From assembly GCA_026398735.1 (NCBI GenBank), contig JAPLSH010000007.1, positions 24,146 through 88,145 on the forward strand: a stretch of 64,000 nt of DNA. Reading direction: 5' to 3'. The notes beneath the pieces were generated by a model. It ran no database searches. It saw only the letters and a program-made list of their open reading frames with translations, and had not been told where the DNA came from. Every line of letters begins with the position of its first letter. Position 1 is the stretch's first letter. Positions 16,045-24,400 of the stretch are shown in pieces. Origin of the DNA: Pseudomonadota bacterium. Lineage in GTDB: Bacteria; Pseudomonadota; Gammaproteobacteria; Steroidobacterales; Steroidobacteraceae. Position numbers and translations under genes: made by a program.

Positions 16045-17346
16045 TTATGACGCAGCAGCCTGGTCAGCCAACTGTTTGGCCTTGCGCTCTTGAGTGCGAC
16101 CCAGCGCCAGCGACAGCGCCACCCACGAACCCGAGATGACCGCAGCCACACCAGCCAGCGCAGGCACGGCCATCAGCGCGTGCAGACCATTGAACACCTG
16201 CGCGTTGACGGCATCCGCTGCACGAAAGACCGAGCCATCGATGATGTTCTTGGCTTTGAATTTCTCTTCGCGGCTGACCACGGTCCACAGCGATTCACGC
16301 GCCAGATTGGCAATGCCGAAGTTGGTGGCGCGCTGCACTGCCTGAAAGCCTGCCACAACCAGCAGCACTGCCGGGTTGAGCGCAATGGCGATAAAGCCCA
16401 CCACAAATACCAGCGGCAGCAACGCAGCGGCAGGACCGGTACCGATTGCTTTGATGATGCGACCAGTGGCCAGCAACTGAATAAGCAGCGACAAAATGCC
16501 GACCCACTTGGCGATCTGCGCAAAGATCTGTGTGCGCGTGGCGGTGTCGGTGGCAGCAGCAGCGACCACATCAGCCTGCACGAAGTACAGCATGGTGCCG
16601 GCGAACGACAGCAGGAACACCCACAGGCCGATACCGCCCAGATAAGGCGATTTGAAGAGCAGCGTAAAGCCATCAAACATGCCGCCGCCCACCGCCTTCT
16701 GACGTCCGGCACTGGCGGCTTTAAAATCTGCCTGCGCTGCTTGGGCAAGGCCCGCAGCACCTTCGAGACGATTGGCACACACGACCGCCAGCACCAGCAA
16801 CAGACCTGCGATGAGCAGCAGATTGGCCACGCCGATGCGCTGTACCAAGGCACCGGTGATCATCGGGCCCAGGATGGAACCGATGGAACCGCCTGCGCCG
16901 ATGAAACCAAACAAGCGTTTGCTCTGCTCGGTCGAATACAGATCGGCCATGAATGACCAGAACACCGACACAGTGAACACCGAGAACACGGTGATCCAAA
17001 TGAAGAAGGCGCGCGCCACGATGACCGGCGCAATCTGCGCACTCATCAAGGCCCAGAAGACCACCATATTGGCGACCAGGAACAGGTACACCACTGGAAT
17101 GAACGTCCTGCGCGGCAGCCGTGCCACCAAGGCGGCTTGAAACGGTGCCGTAACCAACGTGGCGATGAACGTGGCCGCAAACAACCAAGATAGGTTGCGC
17201 GTGCCGCCCTCAATGCCCATGGCATCGCGCAGCGGCAACAACATGTAATAGGTGGACAACAAGAAGAAGAAATATCCGAACGACCAAAGCAGCGCTTTGA
17301 TTTCACCGGACTCGGCTTTGACAGCTTTCTTGATGAGCGTTTCCAT
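16045..17346 (-). CDS. MFS-fold transporter resembling nucleotide (ATP:ADP) exchangers
   Basis: The 433-aa protein has about twelve membrane segments. The N-terminal pattern (FGYFFFLLSTYYMLLPLRDAMGI..NLSWLFAATF) is typical of the MFS branch annotated as Npt1/Npt2-like nucleotide transporters in free-living proteobacteria. A cytoplasmic loop near residues 200-225 separates the halves. ATG 17346 is preferred over the open frame nine codons upstream, which has no signal. The substrate cannot be read from sequence; in free-living relatives the family is uncharacterised. It is the last gene before a strand switch. Confidence 0.75.
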   Translation of the reverse strand: METLIKKAVKAESGEIKALLWSFGYFFFLLSTYYMLLPLRDAMGIEGGTRNLSWLFAATFIATLVTAPFQAALVARLPRRTFIPVVYLFLVANMVVFWALMSAQIAPVIVARAFFIWITVFSVFTVSVFWSFMADLYSTEQSKRLFGFIGAGGSIGSILGPMITGALVQRIGVANLLLIAGLLLVLAVVCANRLEGAAGLAQAAQADFKAASAGRQKAVGGGMFDGFTLLFKSPYLGGIGLWVFLLSFAGTMLYFVQADVVAAAATDTATRTQIFAQIAKWVGILSLLIQLLATGRIIKAIGTGPAAALLPLVFVVGFIAIALNPAVLLVVAGFQAVQRATNFGIANLARESLWTVVSREEKFKAKNIIDGSVFRAADAVNAQVFNGLHALMAVPALAGVAAVISGSWVALSLALGRTQERKAKQLADQAAAS

Positions 17347-17449
17347 GGCGGCAGCATAGCCCCAACTAAGCACAAGTCACCACCGCCGCTTCAAAGCGCT
17401 GCGCACAATCGGTATAAACTCAGCGCACATACTTACAGGAGCTGCCCTT

Positions 17450-17977
17450 ATGTCGCACACCACCGCACGAGCTGCCTTGGCTTTGGCTGCCATCACGCTG
17501 CTGCCGCTCACTGCTACAGCGCAGAACGCCGCCGACATTGCCAACATCGGCCGGCCGCCGTCGCAGATGCTCAACCTGTACATCTTCCCCAAGAATCCCA
17601 AGAGCGATGCCGAGCAACTCAAGGACGACACTGACTGCTTTAACTCAGCGCGCAACCAGTCCAGCTATGACGGCAAGGTGGCCAGCGCTGAAAGCACACC
17701 GGCGCCAGCACAACGTACCGGAGGCACTGTAGATGGCGCGGTCAAGGGTGCACTGGCTGGCACCATTATTGGGGCCATTGCAGGCAATGCCGGCAAGGGC
17801 GCGGCCATCGGTGCGGGCGTGGGCGCAGTAGGCGGCAACTCTAACCAGCGCGAAGGCAATCGTGCGGCACGCGACAACGCCATCGCACAGGAAGAAGCGC
17901 GCAAACAAGCCGCGCTGGCCGATCTTAAGCGCGCTTATTCAGCGTGCATGGATGCCAAGGGCTATTCGGTCAAGTAA
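17450..17977 (+). CDS. Exported glycine-zipper protein
   Basis: The 175-aa product has AGGAG before ATG 17450 and a signal peptide (LALAAITLLPLTATAQ). A central Gly/Ala-rich stretch (VKGALAGTIIGAIAGNAGKG, then AAIGAGVGAVGG, about residues 98-130) is a glycine zipper, a motif that packs helices in outer-membrane or pore-associated proteins. The rest is charged and helical with two Cys (DDTDCFNSARNQ and YSACMDAKGY) that may pair. It stands alone between oppositely oriented genes. The exact role is unknown. Confidence 0.7.
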   Translation: MSHTTARAALALAAITLLPLTATAQNAADIANIGRPPSQMLNLYIFPKNPKSDAEQLKDDTDCFNSARNQSSYDGKVASAESTPAPAQRTGGTVDGAVKGALAGTIIGAIAGNAGKGAAIGAGVGAVGGNSNQREGNRAARDNAIAQEEARKQAALADLKRAYSACMDAKGYSVK

Positions 17978-17990
17978 GGCTGTGGCAAGG

Positions 17991-18009
17991 CCGGCTGCAC
18001 ATCAGCCGG
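17991..18009. terminator. Hairpin between convergent genes
   Basis: CCGGCTG (17991-17997) and CAGCCGG (18003-18009) form a 7-bp stem with a 5-nt loop between the glycine-zipper gene and the convergent PhzF gene. There is no clear T-tract, so terminator function is only suggested by position. Confidence 0.35.
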
Positions 18010-18868
18010 TCAACACACCGTCGATGCAGGTGACGCAAGCGCCGCCCAGCGTCACGGTGTCGCCGCTGGCATCCACCACCACGCGGCCATTGCGCGCCAC
18101 ACACTGACCCTGCGCTGCGACATAGCGCGCACCCACCTGCGTCAGCAAACCACGCTCGCGCAAAAACAACGCCACGCTGGCATTGCCGCTGCCGCAGACC
18201 GGGTCTTCGTTAACGCCGCTGGATGGCACGAACGAACGCACCTGCAACGCACACTCACCAGACTGCTGCGCAAACACGGTCACGCCAGTCACGCCGAGGC
18301 GCCGTTCCAGTTGCGCCAGCCGCAGCCAATCGGGTTGCAAGGCCAGCACTGTGGCAGCCGTAGGCAATTGCGCGATCAGCCATACCGCGCCGATATCCAC
18401 CACCAACGGTGCCACGCCTGGCGACAGTGTTGCGCCCAGGATCAACTCCAGATCGCGCACGGCCTGCTGATCGACACCGCGCAAGCGGGCCGCAGGCACA
18501 TCAAACGCCAGCTGCTGCTGTGCACCTGCACCACTGACATGCAGGGTGACCAGACCCACGCCGCACTGCTGCACCACTCTGCCCTGTGGAGCGCTGATGC
18601 GACCCGCCTCCAGCAGGGCGTGCGCTGTACCCAGCGTTGGATGCCCGGCAAACGGCAGTTCTCCCTGCGGTGTGAAGATACGCAGCTGATAATCGGCGCC
18701 AGCTGCGGTGGGCGGCAGCACAAAGGTGGTCTCGGACAGGTTGGTCCAGTGCGCAATGCGCTGCATAGCGGCCGTATCCAGCCCCTGCGCATCCATCACC
18801 ACCGCCACCGGATTGCCCTGAAACGGCTGGCTGGTAAAGACATCGACTACTTTGTAGGCGCGCGGCAT
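18002..18868 (-). CDS. PhzF-family isomerase/epimerase
   Basis: The 288-aa protein has the two-fold PhzF/diaminopimelate-epimerase-like fold. The catalytic Glu is in NLSETTFVLPP (about residue 45), and further hallmarks are FTPQGELPFAGHPTLGTAHAL and the second-half VCGSGNASVALFL. Start ATG 18868 (MPRAYKVVDVFT) is chosen over an open frame 22 codons longer because family members begin there. Substrates vary widely across the family, and no phenazine genes are near, so the reaction is undetermined. The 5' flank contains one copy of the direct repeat that brackets the toxin-antitoxin module. Confidence 0.88.
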   Translation of the reverse strand: MPRAYKVVDVFTSQPFQGNPVAVVMDAQGLDTAAMQRIAHWTNLSETTFVLPPTAAGADYQLRIFTPQGELPFAGHPTLGTAHALLEAGRISAPQGRVVQQCGVGLVTLHVSGAGAQQQLAFDVPAARLRGVDQQAVRDLELILGATLSPGVAPLVVDIGAVWLIAQLPTAATVLALQPDWLRLAQLERRLGVTGVTVFAQQSGECALQVRSFVPSSGVNEDPVCGSGNASVALFLRERGLLTQVGARYVAAQGQCVARNGRVVVDASGDTVTLGGACVTCIDGVLTG

Positions 18869-18890
18869 ATGGCGGTTCCCGATTGACGTG

Positions 18891-18912
18891 GTTGTTGCGA
18901 TCATAGGCCATG
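18891..18912 (+). repeat. 22-bp direct repeat flanking the toxin-antitoxin module, copy 1
   Basis: This sequence (GTTGTTGCGATCATAG then GCCATG) recurs at 19720-19741 with a single difference. Weaker similarity (ATTG and neighbouring bases) continues upstream of both copies. The second copy ends with the mutS start codon. Confidence 0.85.
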
Positions 18913-18973
18913 CCTGCTGCGGTGAAGTCCGCACTGCGCCGCGCCATGAAGCGTTTGACTTGCACCACCGGAA

Positions 18974-18991
18974 TGTATAAAATTTTATACA
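18974..18991. promoter_or_regulatory. 18-bp palindrome, candidate operator of the toxin-antitoxin operon
   Basis: TGTATAAAATTTTATACA is a perfect palindrome 16 bp before the toxin start codon. Its AT-rich centre can overlap a -10 element. Antitoxins of the HigA/Xre type autorepress by binding such palindromes, so autoregulation is inferred. Confidence 0.75.
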
Positions 18992-19007
18992 AACTGGGGC
19001 TCGCGCG

Positions 19008-19352
19008 ATGCGTGACGAAAAAGAAATCCGCTGGGTAGGCTCCAGCTATGACGATCTGTTGGCCTTTCCGGCAGAACCACGGCGTACGGCCGGGTTCCAG
19101 CTAGGCAAAGTTCAAGCCGGCTTGGATCCCGACGATTTCAAACCATTCGACGAGCTCGGGGCGGGCACCAGAGAAATCCGCATTCGGGAAGCTAACGGCA
19201 TCTATCGGATCATGTACATCGCCAAGTTTGAGGAAGCGTTGTACGTGCTGCACTGCTTCCAAAAGAAGACGCAGACAACCAGCAAGCAGGACAAGGCCGT
19301 TACCGAAGCGCGCTACCGCGCAGTGGTCAACGCGAGAAAGGCAAATAAATGA
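19008..19352 (+). CDS. HigB/Gp49-like toxin
   Basis: The 114-aa protein belongs to the phage-derived Gp49-like group of RelE-fold toxins, which cleave mRNA, often on the ribosome. IRWVGSSYDDLLAFP, TREIRIREANGIYRIMYIAKF, EEALYVLHCFQKKTQTTSKQD and ARYRAVV follow the family pattern; basic residues in the last two strands would contact RNA. It overlaps the antitoxin start by 4 bp, with the toxin gene first, as in higBA loci. The upstream palindrome suggests autoregulation. Activity cannot be judged from sequence alone. Confidence 0.88.
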   Translation: MRDEKEIRWVGSSYDDLLAFPAEPRRTAGFQLGKVQAGLDPDDFKPFDELGAGTREIRIREANGIYRIMYIAKFEEALYVLHCFQKKTQTTSKQDKAVTEARYRAVVNARKANK

Positions 19353-19681
19353 CTATCGACACCGAAATCCGCCATGTAACCAAACCGGGAGCCAATCTCT
19401 TTTTGGAGTTGGGCTTCACGTCAGCAGAAGCCAAACGCTTGCAGGCAGCCTCTCGCAAGCAGATCAACGATACGCGGTTGCTGAAGCAGCAACTGATGGA
19501 AGAGCTAGCGGCTTGGATTAATGAGCATCACCTAAAACAAGCCGAGGCCGCAGCGGTACTGATGGTGTCTCGGCCGCGTGTCTCTGACGTAGTGAACAAA
19601 AAGACCTCGAAGTTCACCATCGACACGCTAGTGGAAATGCTCAGTCGAGTTGGTAAGCCGGTAAAGCTGGCCATCGGTTGA
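19349..19681 (+). CDS. Xre-type antitoxin (HigA-like)
   Basis: The 110-aa protein has a helix-turn-helix (LKQAEAAAVLMVSRPRVSDVV) followed by KKTSKFTIDTLVEMLSRVGKPV, the usual ending of HTH_37/XRE antitoxins paired with Gp49-like toxins. The N-terminal half is likely the toxin-binding part. It would neutralise the toxin and repress the operon through the palindrome at 18974-18991. The overlap with the toxin gene indicates translational coupling. Confidence 0.88.
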   Translation: MTIDTEIRHVTKPGANLFLELGFTSAEAKRLQAASRKQINDTRLLKQQLMEELAAWINEHHLKQAEAAAVLMVSRPRVSDVVNKKTSKFTIDTLVEMLSRVGKPVKLAIG

Positions 19682-19719
19682 CGGCCAAACAGAACAGAAC
19701 ACTGTTCCGCATTGGCCTA

Positions 19720-19741
19720 GTTGTTGCGATCATAAGCCATG
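19720..19741 (+). repeat. 22-bp direct repeat flanking the toxin-antitoxin module, copy 2
   Basis: This sequence matches 18891-18912 in 21 of 22 positions and includes the mutS ATG (19739-19741). The two copies are 829 bp apart and bracket the whole toxin-antitoxin operon. Confidence 0.85.
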
Positions 19742-22381
19742 ACCACAGACCCCACGCCCGCAGCCGACGCCACCCTGGCAGCCCAGACGCCGATGATGCA
19801 GCAATACCTGCGCATCAAGGCACAGCACCCCGACGTGCTGCTGTTCTATCGCATGGGCGATTTCTACGAGATGTTCCATGACGACGCGCGCCGTGCGGCG
19901 GCGCTGCTGGACATCTCGCTGACCAGTCGCGGTCAGTCAGCCGGCGTTCCCATTGCGATGGCCGGTGTGCCGGTGGTCAGCGCCGAGAACTATCTGGCAC
20001 GACTGGTGCGCAAGGGCGAGTCGGTGGCGATCTGCGAGCAGATCGGCGATCCGGCCAAATCTAAGGGTCCGGTTGACCGGCGTGTGGTGCGCATCATCAC
20101 ACCGGGCACGCTGGTTGAGGATGCACTGCTGGATCGCAGCCGCGAGAGTCTGCTGGCTGCGCTGGTCAGCGAGCTGGTCACCGTGCCGGGCGGACGCGGC
20201 ACCACGCGTCGCCGTCATGGCTTGGCCTGGCTGGATCTGGCCAGTGGCCGCTTCACCATCACAGAACTGGAAGACAACACCCAGCTGGCCGCCGAGCTGG
20301 AGCGACTGCGACCGGCCGAACTGCTGTTGCCCGAAGATCAGCGCGCCGATCATGGTGGCTTGGCCACACGCCTGCGTCCACCGTGGCACTTTGAGGCCGA
20401 CAGCGCACTGCGTGCTCTGACCACACAGTTCGGTACTCGTGATCTGGCGGGCTTTGGCGCTGCGGACCTGACGCTGGCGGTACGTGCCGCAGGCGCACTG
20501 CTGCACTACGCACGCGACACACAACTGGCTGCGCTGCCGCACCTGCGGGCACTGTTGGTGCAGCGTCGTGATGAAGGCCTGTCGCTAGATGCTGCTACGC
20601 GTCGCAATCTGGAACTTGATCGCAGTCTGTCGGGTAACGAAGCGGCCACACTGTTTGCACTGCTCGATACCACTACCACCGCCATGGGTTCACGCGAGCT
20701 ACGTCGCTGGCTGGGCAGACCACTGACCGACCGCACAGTGCTGCGCGGTCGCCATGCCGCAGTGGGACTGCTGGGCGAATCGCGGGCCTTTGCACCGTTA
20801 GCGCAGACACTGTCGCCGATTGGCGATTTGGAACGCATTCTGGCGCGCGTTGCACTGCGCTCGGCGCGGCCACGTGACTTGGCACAACTGCGTAACTCGC
20901 TGGCGGCACTGCCGGCACTGCGTGCGCAGCTGGCACAGCTCGACAGCCCACTACTGACGCAGCTGTTGACGCAGATCGGTACCCATGCCGACGCGCAGCA
21001 ACTGCTGGTGTCGGCCATCGCTGCTGAGCCTTCAGCGATGCTGCGTGATGGTGATGTGATCGCTGACGGTTATGACGCCGAGCTCGATCACCTGCGTCAG
21101 CTGTCCACCAACACCGACAGCTTTCTGCTAGAGCTGGAACAACGCGAGCGCGAACGCAGCGGCATCGCCGCACTGAAGCTGGGCTTCAATCGCGTGCAAG
21201 GCTTCTTCATCGAGATCCCGCGCGCCCATGCCGAAAACGTGCCGGCCGATTACCTGCGCCGTCAGACCGTTAAATCTGCCGAACGCTTCATCACACCAGA
21301 GCTCAAACGTTTTGAAGACCAAGTGCTGGGCGCACGCGATGGCGCGCTGGCGCGCGAGAAACAGCTGTACGAAGAGATCCTCACGCAGTTGATCGATCGC
21401 CTGGGTCCGATGCAGGACACTGCCGCTGCACTGGCCAGCCTGGATGCGCTGACGTGTTTAGCTGAACGCGCTGACACGCTGCGCTGGATAGCGCCGCAGC
21501 TGGTCGATGCTCCCGGCATGCTCATCGAAGCTGGCCGCCATCCAGTGGTCGAGCGGTTCATCGATGGCAGCTTCATTCCCAACGATGTGGCCTTTGCTGA
21601 CCAGCGCCGCATGCTGGTGGTGACCGGCCCCAACATGGGCGGCAAGAGCACTTACATGCGCCAAGTGGCACTGATCGCAGTATTAGCGCACATCGGCAGC
21701 TTTGTGCCGGCGCAGCGTGCGCAGCTGGGGCCCATCGATCGCATCTTCACGCGCATCGGCGCCGGCGATGATCTGGCAGGGGGGCGCTCCACGTTCATGG
21801 TGGAGATGACTGAGACCGCCAACATCCTGCACAACGCCACCGATCGCAGTCTGGTGTTGATGGATGAGATCGGTCGCGGCACCAGCACTTTTGATGGCTT
21901 GTCGTTGGCGTGGGCCGTGGCACGGCAACTGGCATTGAAGGCGCGCGCGTTCACGCTGTTTGCCACGCATTACTTTGAACTCACGACGCTGGCCAGCGAA
22001 GTGCCCGGCGTGGTCAACGTGCATCTGGATGCCACCGAGCACGGCGAGTCGCTGGTGTTTCTGCATGCGGTGCGCGAAGGCCCTGCCAATCGCAGCTATG
22101 GCTTGGCTGTGGCGCAGCTTGCAGGTGTGCCACGCGAGGTGATCAGCGCGGCACGACGTTATTTAGAAGCATTGGAAGCGCAGCGCGATGCACTCAGCGC
22201 AGCGGCCAAACCGCAGGCGAGTCTGCCGTTTGATGCACCGCCACCGGTACCGGAACCCTCACTGCCCTCGCCGCGCTCTACGCTCGAAACACATCTGGCA
22301 GCGCTTGATCTGGACTCGCTCAGCCCGCGCGAAGCGCAGACGCTGCTCTATGAACTGCAGCAGGCTGCGCGCGGCGAGTAA
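19739..22381 (+). CDS. mutS: DNA mismatch repair protein MutS
   Basis: The 880-aa protein detects mismatches and starts methyl-directed repair. The N-terminal mismatch-binding domain has the intercalating Phe-x-Glu in GDFYEMFHD (about residue 41). The ATPase domain shows Walker [10 protein letters not shown] (about residue 629), the signature [13 protein letters not shown], Walker [18 protein letters not shown] and ATHYFELT. A short C-terminal tail ([15 protein letters not shown]) resembles the tetramerisation region. ATG 19739 lies within the second copy of the 22-bp repeat and has no strong Shine-Dalgarno, so the toxin-antitoxin insertion may have replaced its original leader. Confidence 0.97.
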   Translation: MTTDPTPAADATLAAQTPMMQQYLRIKAQHPDVLLFYRMGDFYEMFHDDARRAAALLDISLTSRGQSAGVPIAMAGVPVVSAENYLARLVRKGESVAICEQIGDPAKSKGPVDRRVVRIITPGTLVEDALLDRSRESLLAALVSELVTVPGGRGTTRRRHGLAWLDLASGRFTITELEDNTQLAAELERLRPAELLLPEDQRADHGGLATRLRPPWHFEADSALRALTTQFGTRDLAGFGAADLTLAVRAAGALLHYARDTQLAALPHLRALLVQRRDEGLSLDAATRRNLELDRSLSGNEAATLFALLDTTTTAMGSRELRRWLGRPLTDRTVLRGRHAAVGLLGESRAFAPLAQTLSPIGDLERILARVALRSARPRDLAQLRNSLAALPALRAQLAQLDSPLLTQLLTQIGTHADAQQLLVSAIAAEPSAMLRDGDVIADGYDAELDHLRQLSTNTDSFLLELEQRERERSGIAALKLGFNRVQGFFIEIPRAHAENVPADYLRRQTVKSAERFITPELKRFEDQVLGARDGALAREKQLYEEILTQLIDRLGPMQDTAAALASLDALTCLAERADTLRWIAPQLVDAPGMLIEAGRHPVVERFIDGSFIPNDVAFADQRRMLVVTGPNMGGKSTYMRQVALIAVLAHIGSFVPAQRAQLGPIDRIFTRIGAGDDLAGGRSTFMVEMTETANILHNATDRSLVLMDEIGRGTSTFDGLSLAWAVARQLALKARAFTLFATHYFELTTLASEVPGVVNVHLDATEHGESLVFLHAVREGPANRSYGLAVAQLAGVPREVISAARRYLEALEAQRDALSAAAKPQASLPFDAPPPVPEPSLPSPRSTLETHLAALDLDSLSPREAQTLLYELQQAARGE

Positions 22382-22387
22382 GCGGTA

Positions 22388-24208
22388 TCAGTGCAACTGC
22401 TCGCGGATCCACGTGGCCACTTCGGTCACGGCCTGATCGTTGAGCAGATCCGGATACAGCTTGGGCATCGGTGCCTTGGGATCTTTGATAGCGGCGATGG
22501 TCTGCGCCAGCGTCTGACGGCCCTTCAGCGTCGCTAGATTGCGATCCGCCACCATCGCACCATCAGTGCCGTGGCAGGCCACACAGACTTGGCTATAGAG
22601 ACGCTGCGCACCACCACTGCTGGATGCCGATGAAACCACTGCCTGCGGCTTTTGCGGGTTCAGCGCCATGATCACCACACTGGGCATGCCCAGCGCACCA
22701 AACGCATTGCGTGAGATGTTGCCATCGGCAAACGCCAGGTACTGCGTACCACCGGCCTCGTAAGTGACCACACCGCCGGCCAACGCACCGCCGGTCTGAT
22801 GCTTGCGCAGCAGCGCGCCGCTCTTGCTGTCGAAGATGAGCAAGTTACCGGCCAAGTCACCGGCAAACGTCACGCCGCCGGCCGTGGGCGTGATGCCGGC
22901 AACCACGGGCTTCTCGGCGTGGTACTTCCAGCGCACCGCGCCGGTCAGCGCATCGACGGCGGTGATCCAGCCCGTGTCTTCGCCCACAGGTTCAATGCTG
23001 CCACCGAAGTCCAACGCGCCTGCCTTGTACTTGGCCTTGCCCAGCTTGACGTTAAAGCACACGTCCACTGCACCGGTGATCAACTGGTTGTTCTGGCGAT
23101 CCAACGCAGGCCCGTTCCACTCCACACCACCGGCATAGCCGGGGCACATCTTGGCGCCCGCCACCGGCGGGTCTTTGGGCGGCGTAATGACCGTGGTGAC
23201 CGGCGTGCGGAACACACTCTTGCGCGTGTCGCGATCGACCGCTGTCACGTAACCGTCCTTGCCGCCGAACACCAGCAGGTCCTGCGTGCCCTCACCGCGA
23301 TACATAACCGGCGGAGCCACCATATCGAGATCCATCCAGTCACCGGGCGACACCTGGTACCACCAGCGCAGCGCACCGGTGCGCGCATCCAGCGACACGA
23401 TCGAGTTGGTGAACAGGTTCGCGCCGGGTCTATAAGCCTTATCGATATCCGGCCAAGGGTTACCCACCGGCACAAACAGCTCGCCCGTGGTCACATCCAA
23501 ACTCATGGCACCCCATACGCCGCCACCGCCGGTCTTGGCCGTGCCGGCGCGCTGCCACGTCTCCGCGCCGGTCTCTTTGCCCATGGGAATGGTATGAAAG
23601 CGCCACAGCTCGCGACCGGTCTGCGCGTCGAGCGCAACCACGCGACCGCGCACGCCCGATTCACTGCCGGCCACGCCCATGTAGACCGTGCCGCCCCAGG
23701 CCAGCGGCGCTGCCGCCGTGGACTCGGCCAGCCGCGGTGCTGCCACCTCGGTCTTCCAAAGCAGCTTGCCGGTGGCCGCATCCAGTGCGATCACCCGGCC
23801 ATCACCGGTGCCACGGAACACCCGGCCATCGAGCACCGCCACACCGCGTGTCGATGACGACACGCGCTCTTCATCAGCGCGGTAGGTGTATTTCCAGCGC
23901 AGCGCGCAGGTGGTGGCATCGACGGCCACAGTCTCACGGCCGGTGGCGGTGTAAATCACACCATCGACCACGATCAGTCCCGAGTGCAGCGACGTCGGGC
24001 CGTCGATCTGAATGCGGCACACCTCGCCCAGCTGCGCCACGTTGGTGGTGTTGATCTGCTTGAGCGGCGAGTAACGCTGACCGTCGAGACGGTTGTTGTA
24101 CGTCAGCCACTGCGAACCCGTGGTGGCGTCCTGCGCCAGCACAGGCTGACAAAACAGACCGCATCCCAACAGCACGGCAACGCCGCGCACAGTTCCGTTG
24201 AAGCCCAT
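22388..24208 (-). CDS. PQQ-dependent quinoprotein dehydrogenase with C-terminal cytochrome c domain
   Basis: The 606-aa protein has a signal peptide (VAVLLGCGLFCQPVLAQ) and would act in the periplasm. An eight-bladed quinoprotein propeller is indicated by repeated W-type motifs (VDATTCALRWKYTYRADEE, LDAATGKLLWKTEV, LDAQTGRELWRFHT, VDALTGAVRWKYHAE). The C-terminus carries a heme-binding CVACHGTDG (about residue 542) and a likely Met ligand in PMPKLYPDLL, so electrons could pass from PQQ to heme c within one chain. The substrate is probably an alcohol or sugar but is not determinable. No vicinal-Cys motif is seen, unlike the second PQQ enzyme at the right end. Confidence 0.85.
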   Translation of the reverse strand: MGFNGTVRGVAVLLGCGLFCQPVLAQDATTGSQWLTYNNRLDGQRYSPLKQINTTNVAQLGEVCRIQIDGPTSLHSGLIVVDGVIYTATGRETVAVDATTCALRWKYTYRADEERVSSSTRGVAVLDGRVFRGTGDGRVIALDAATGKLLWKTEVAAPRLAESTAAAPLAWGGTVYMGVAGSESGVRGRVVALDAQTGRELWRFHTIPMGKETGAETWQRAGTAKTGGGGVWGAMSLDVTTGELFVPVGNPWPDIDKAYRPGANLFTNSIVSLDARTGALRWWYQVSPGDWMDLDMVAPPVMYRGEGTQDLLVFGGKDGYVTAVDRDTRKSVFRTPVTTVITPPKDPPVAGAKMCPGYAGGVEWNGPALDRQNNQLITGAVDVCFNVKLGKAKYKAGALDFGGSIEPVGEDTGWITAVDALTGAVRWKYHAEKPVVAGITPTAGGVTFAGDLAGNLLIFDSKSGALLRKHQTGGALAGGVVTYEAGGTQYLAFADGNISRNAFGALGMPSVVIMALNPQKPQAVVSSASSSGGAQRLYSQVCVACHGTDGAMVADRNLATLKGRQTLAQTIAAIKDPKAPMPKLYPDLLNDQAVTEVATWIREQLH

Positions 24209-24400
24209 TACACACCCCTGTGCGATGCCTGTATGGCTCGCTTGTTATGTATGGAGTGTCGGCTTGGAAGGTCGGGCAACGCAAGCAGAGAGGGCTCTTA
24301 CCGCCGCGCGGATGATGTTGAAACAAGTTTGCAAGAAAAACACAACATCACTGCAACCCGATTTTTCTAACCTGAAAACCCCTCCCCATCGAGATTCCTG

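Noticed and set aside
22799-23857. A 352-codon plus-strand open frame antisense to the first PQQ dehydrogenase
   Set aside because: It is His/Arg-rich shadow sequence without any family pattern.
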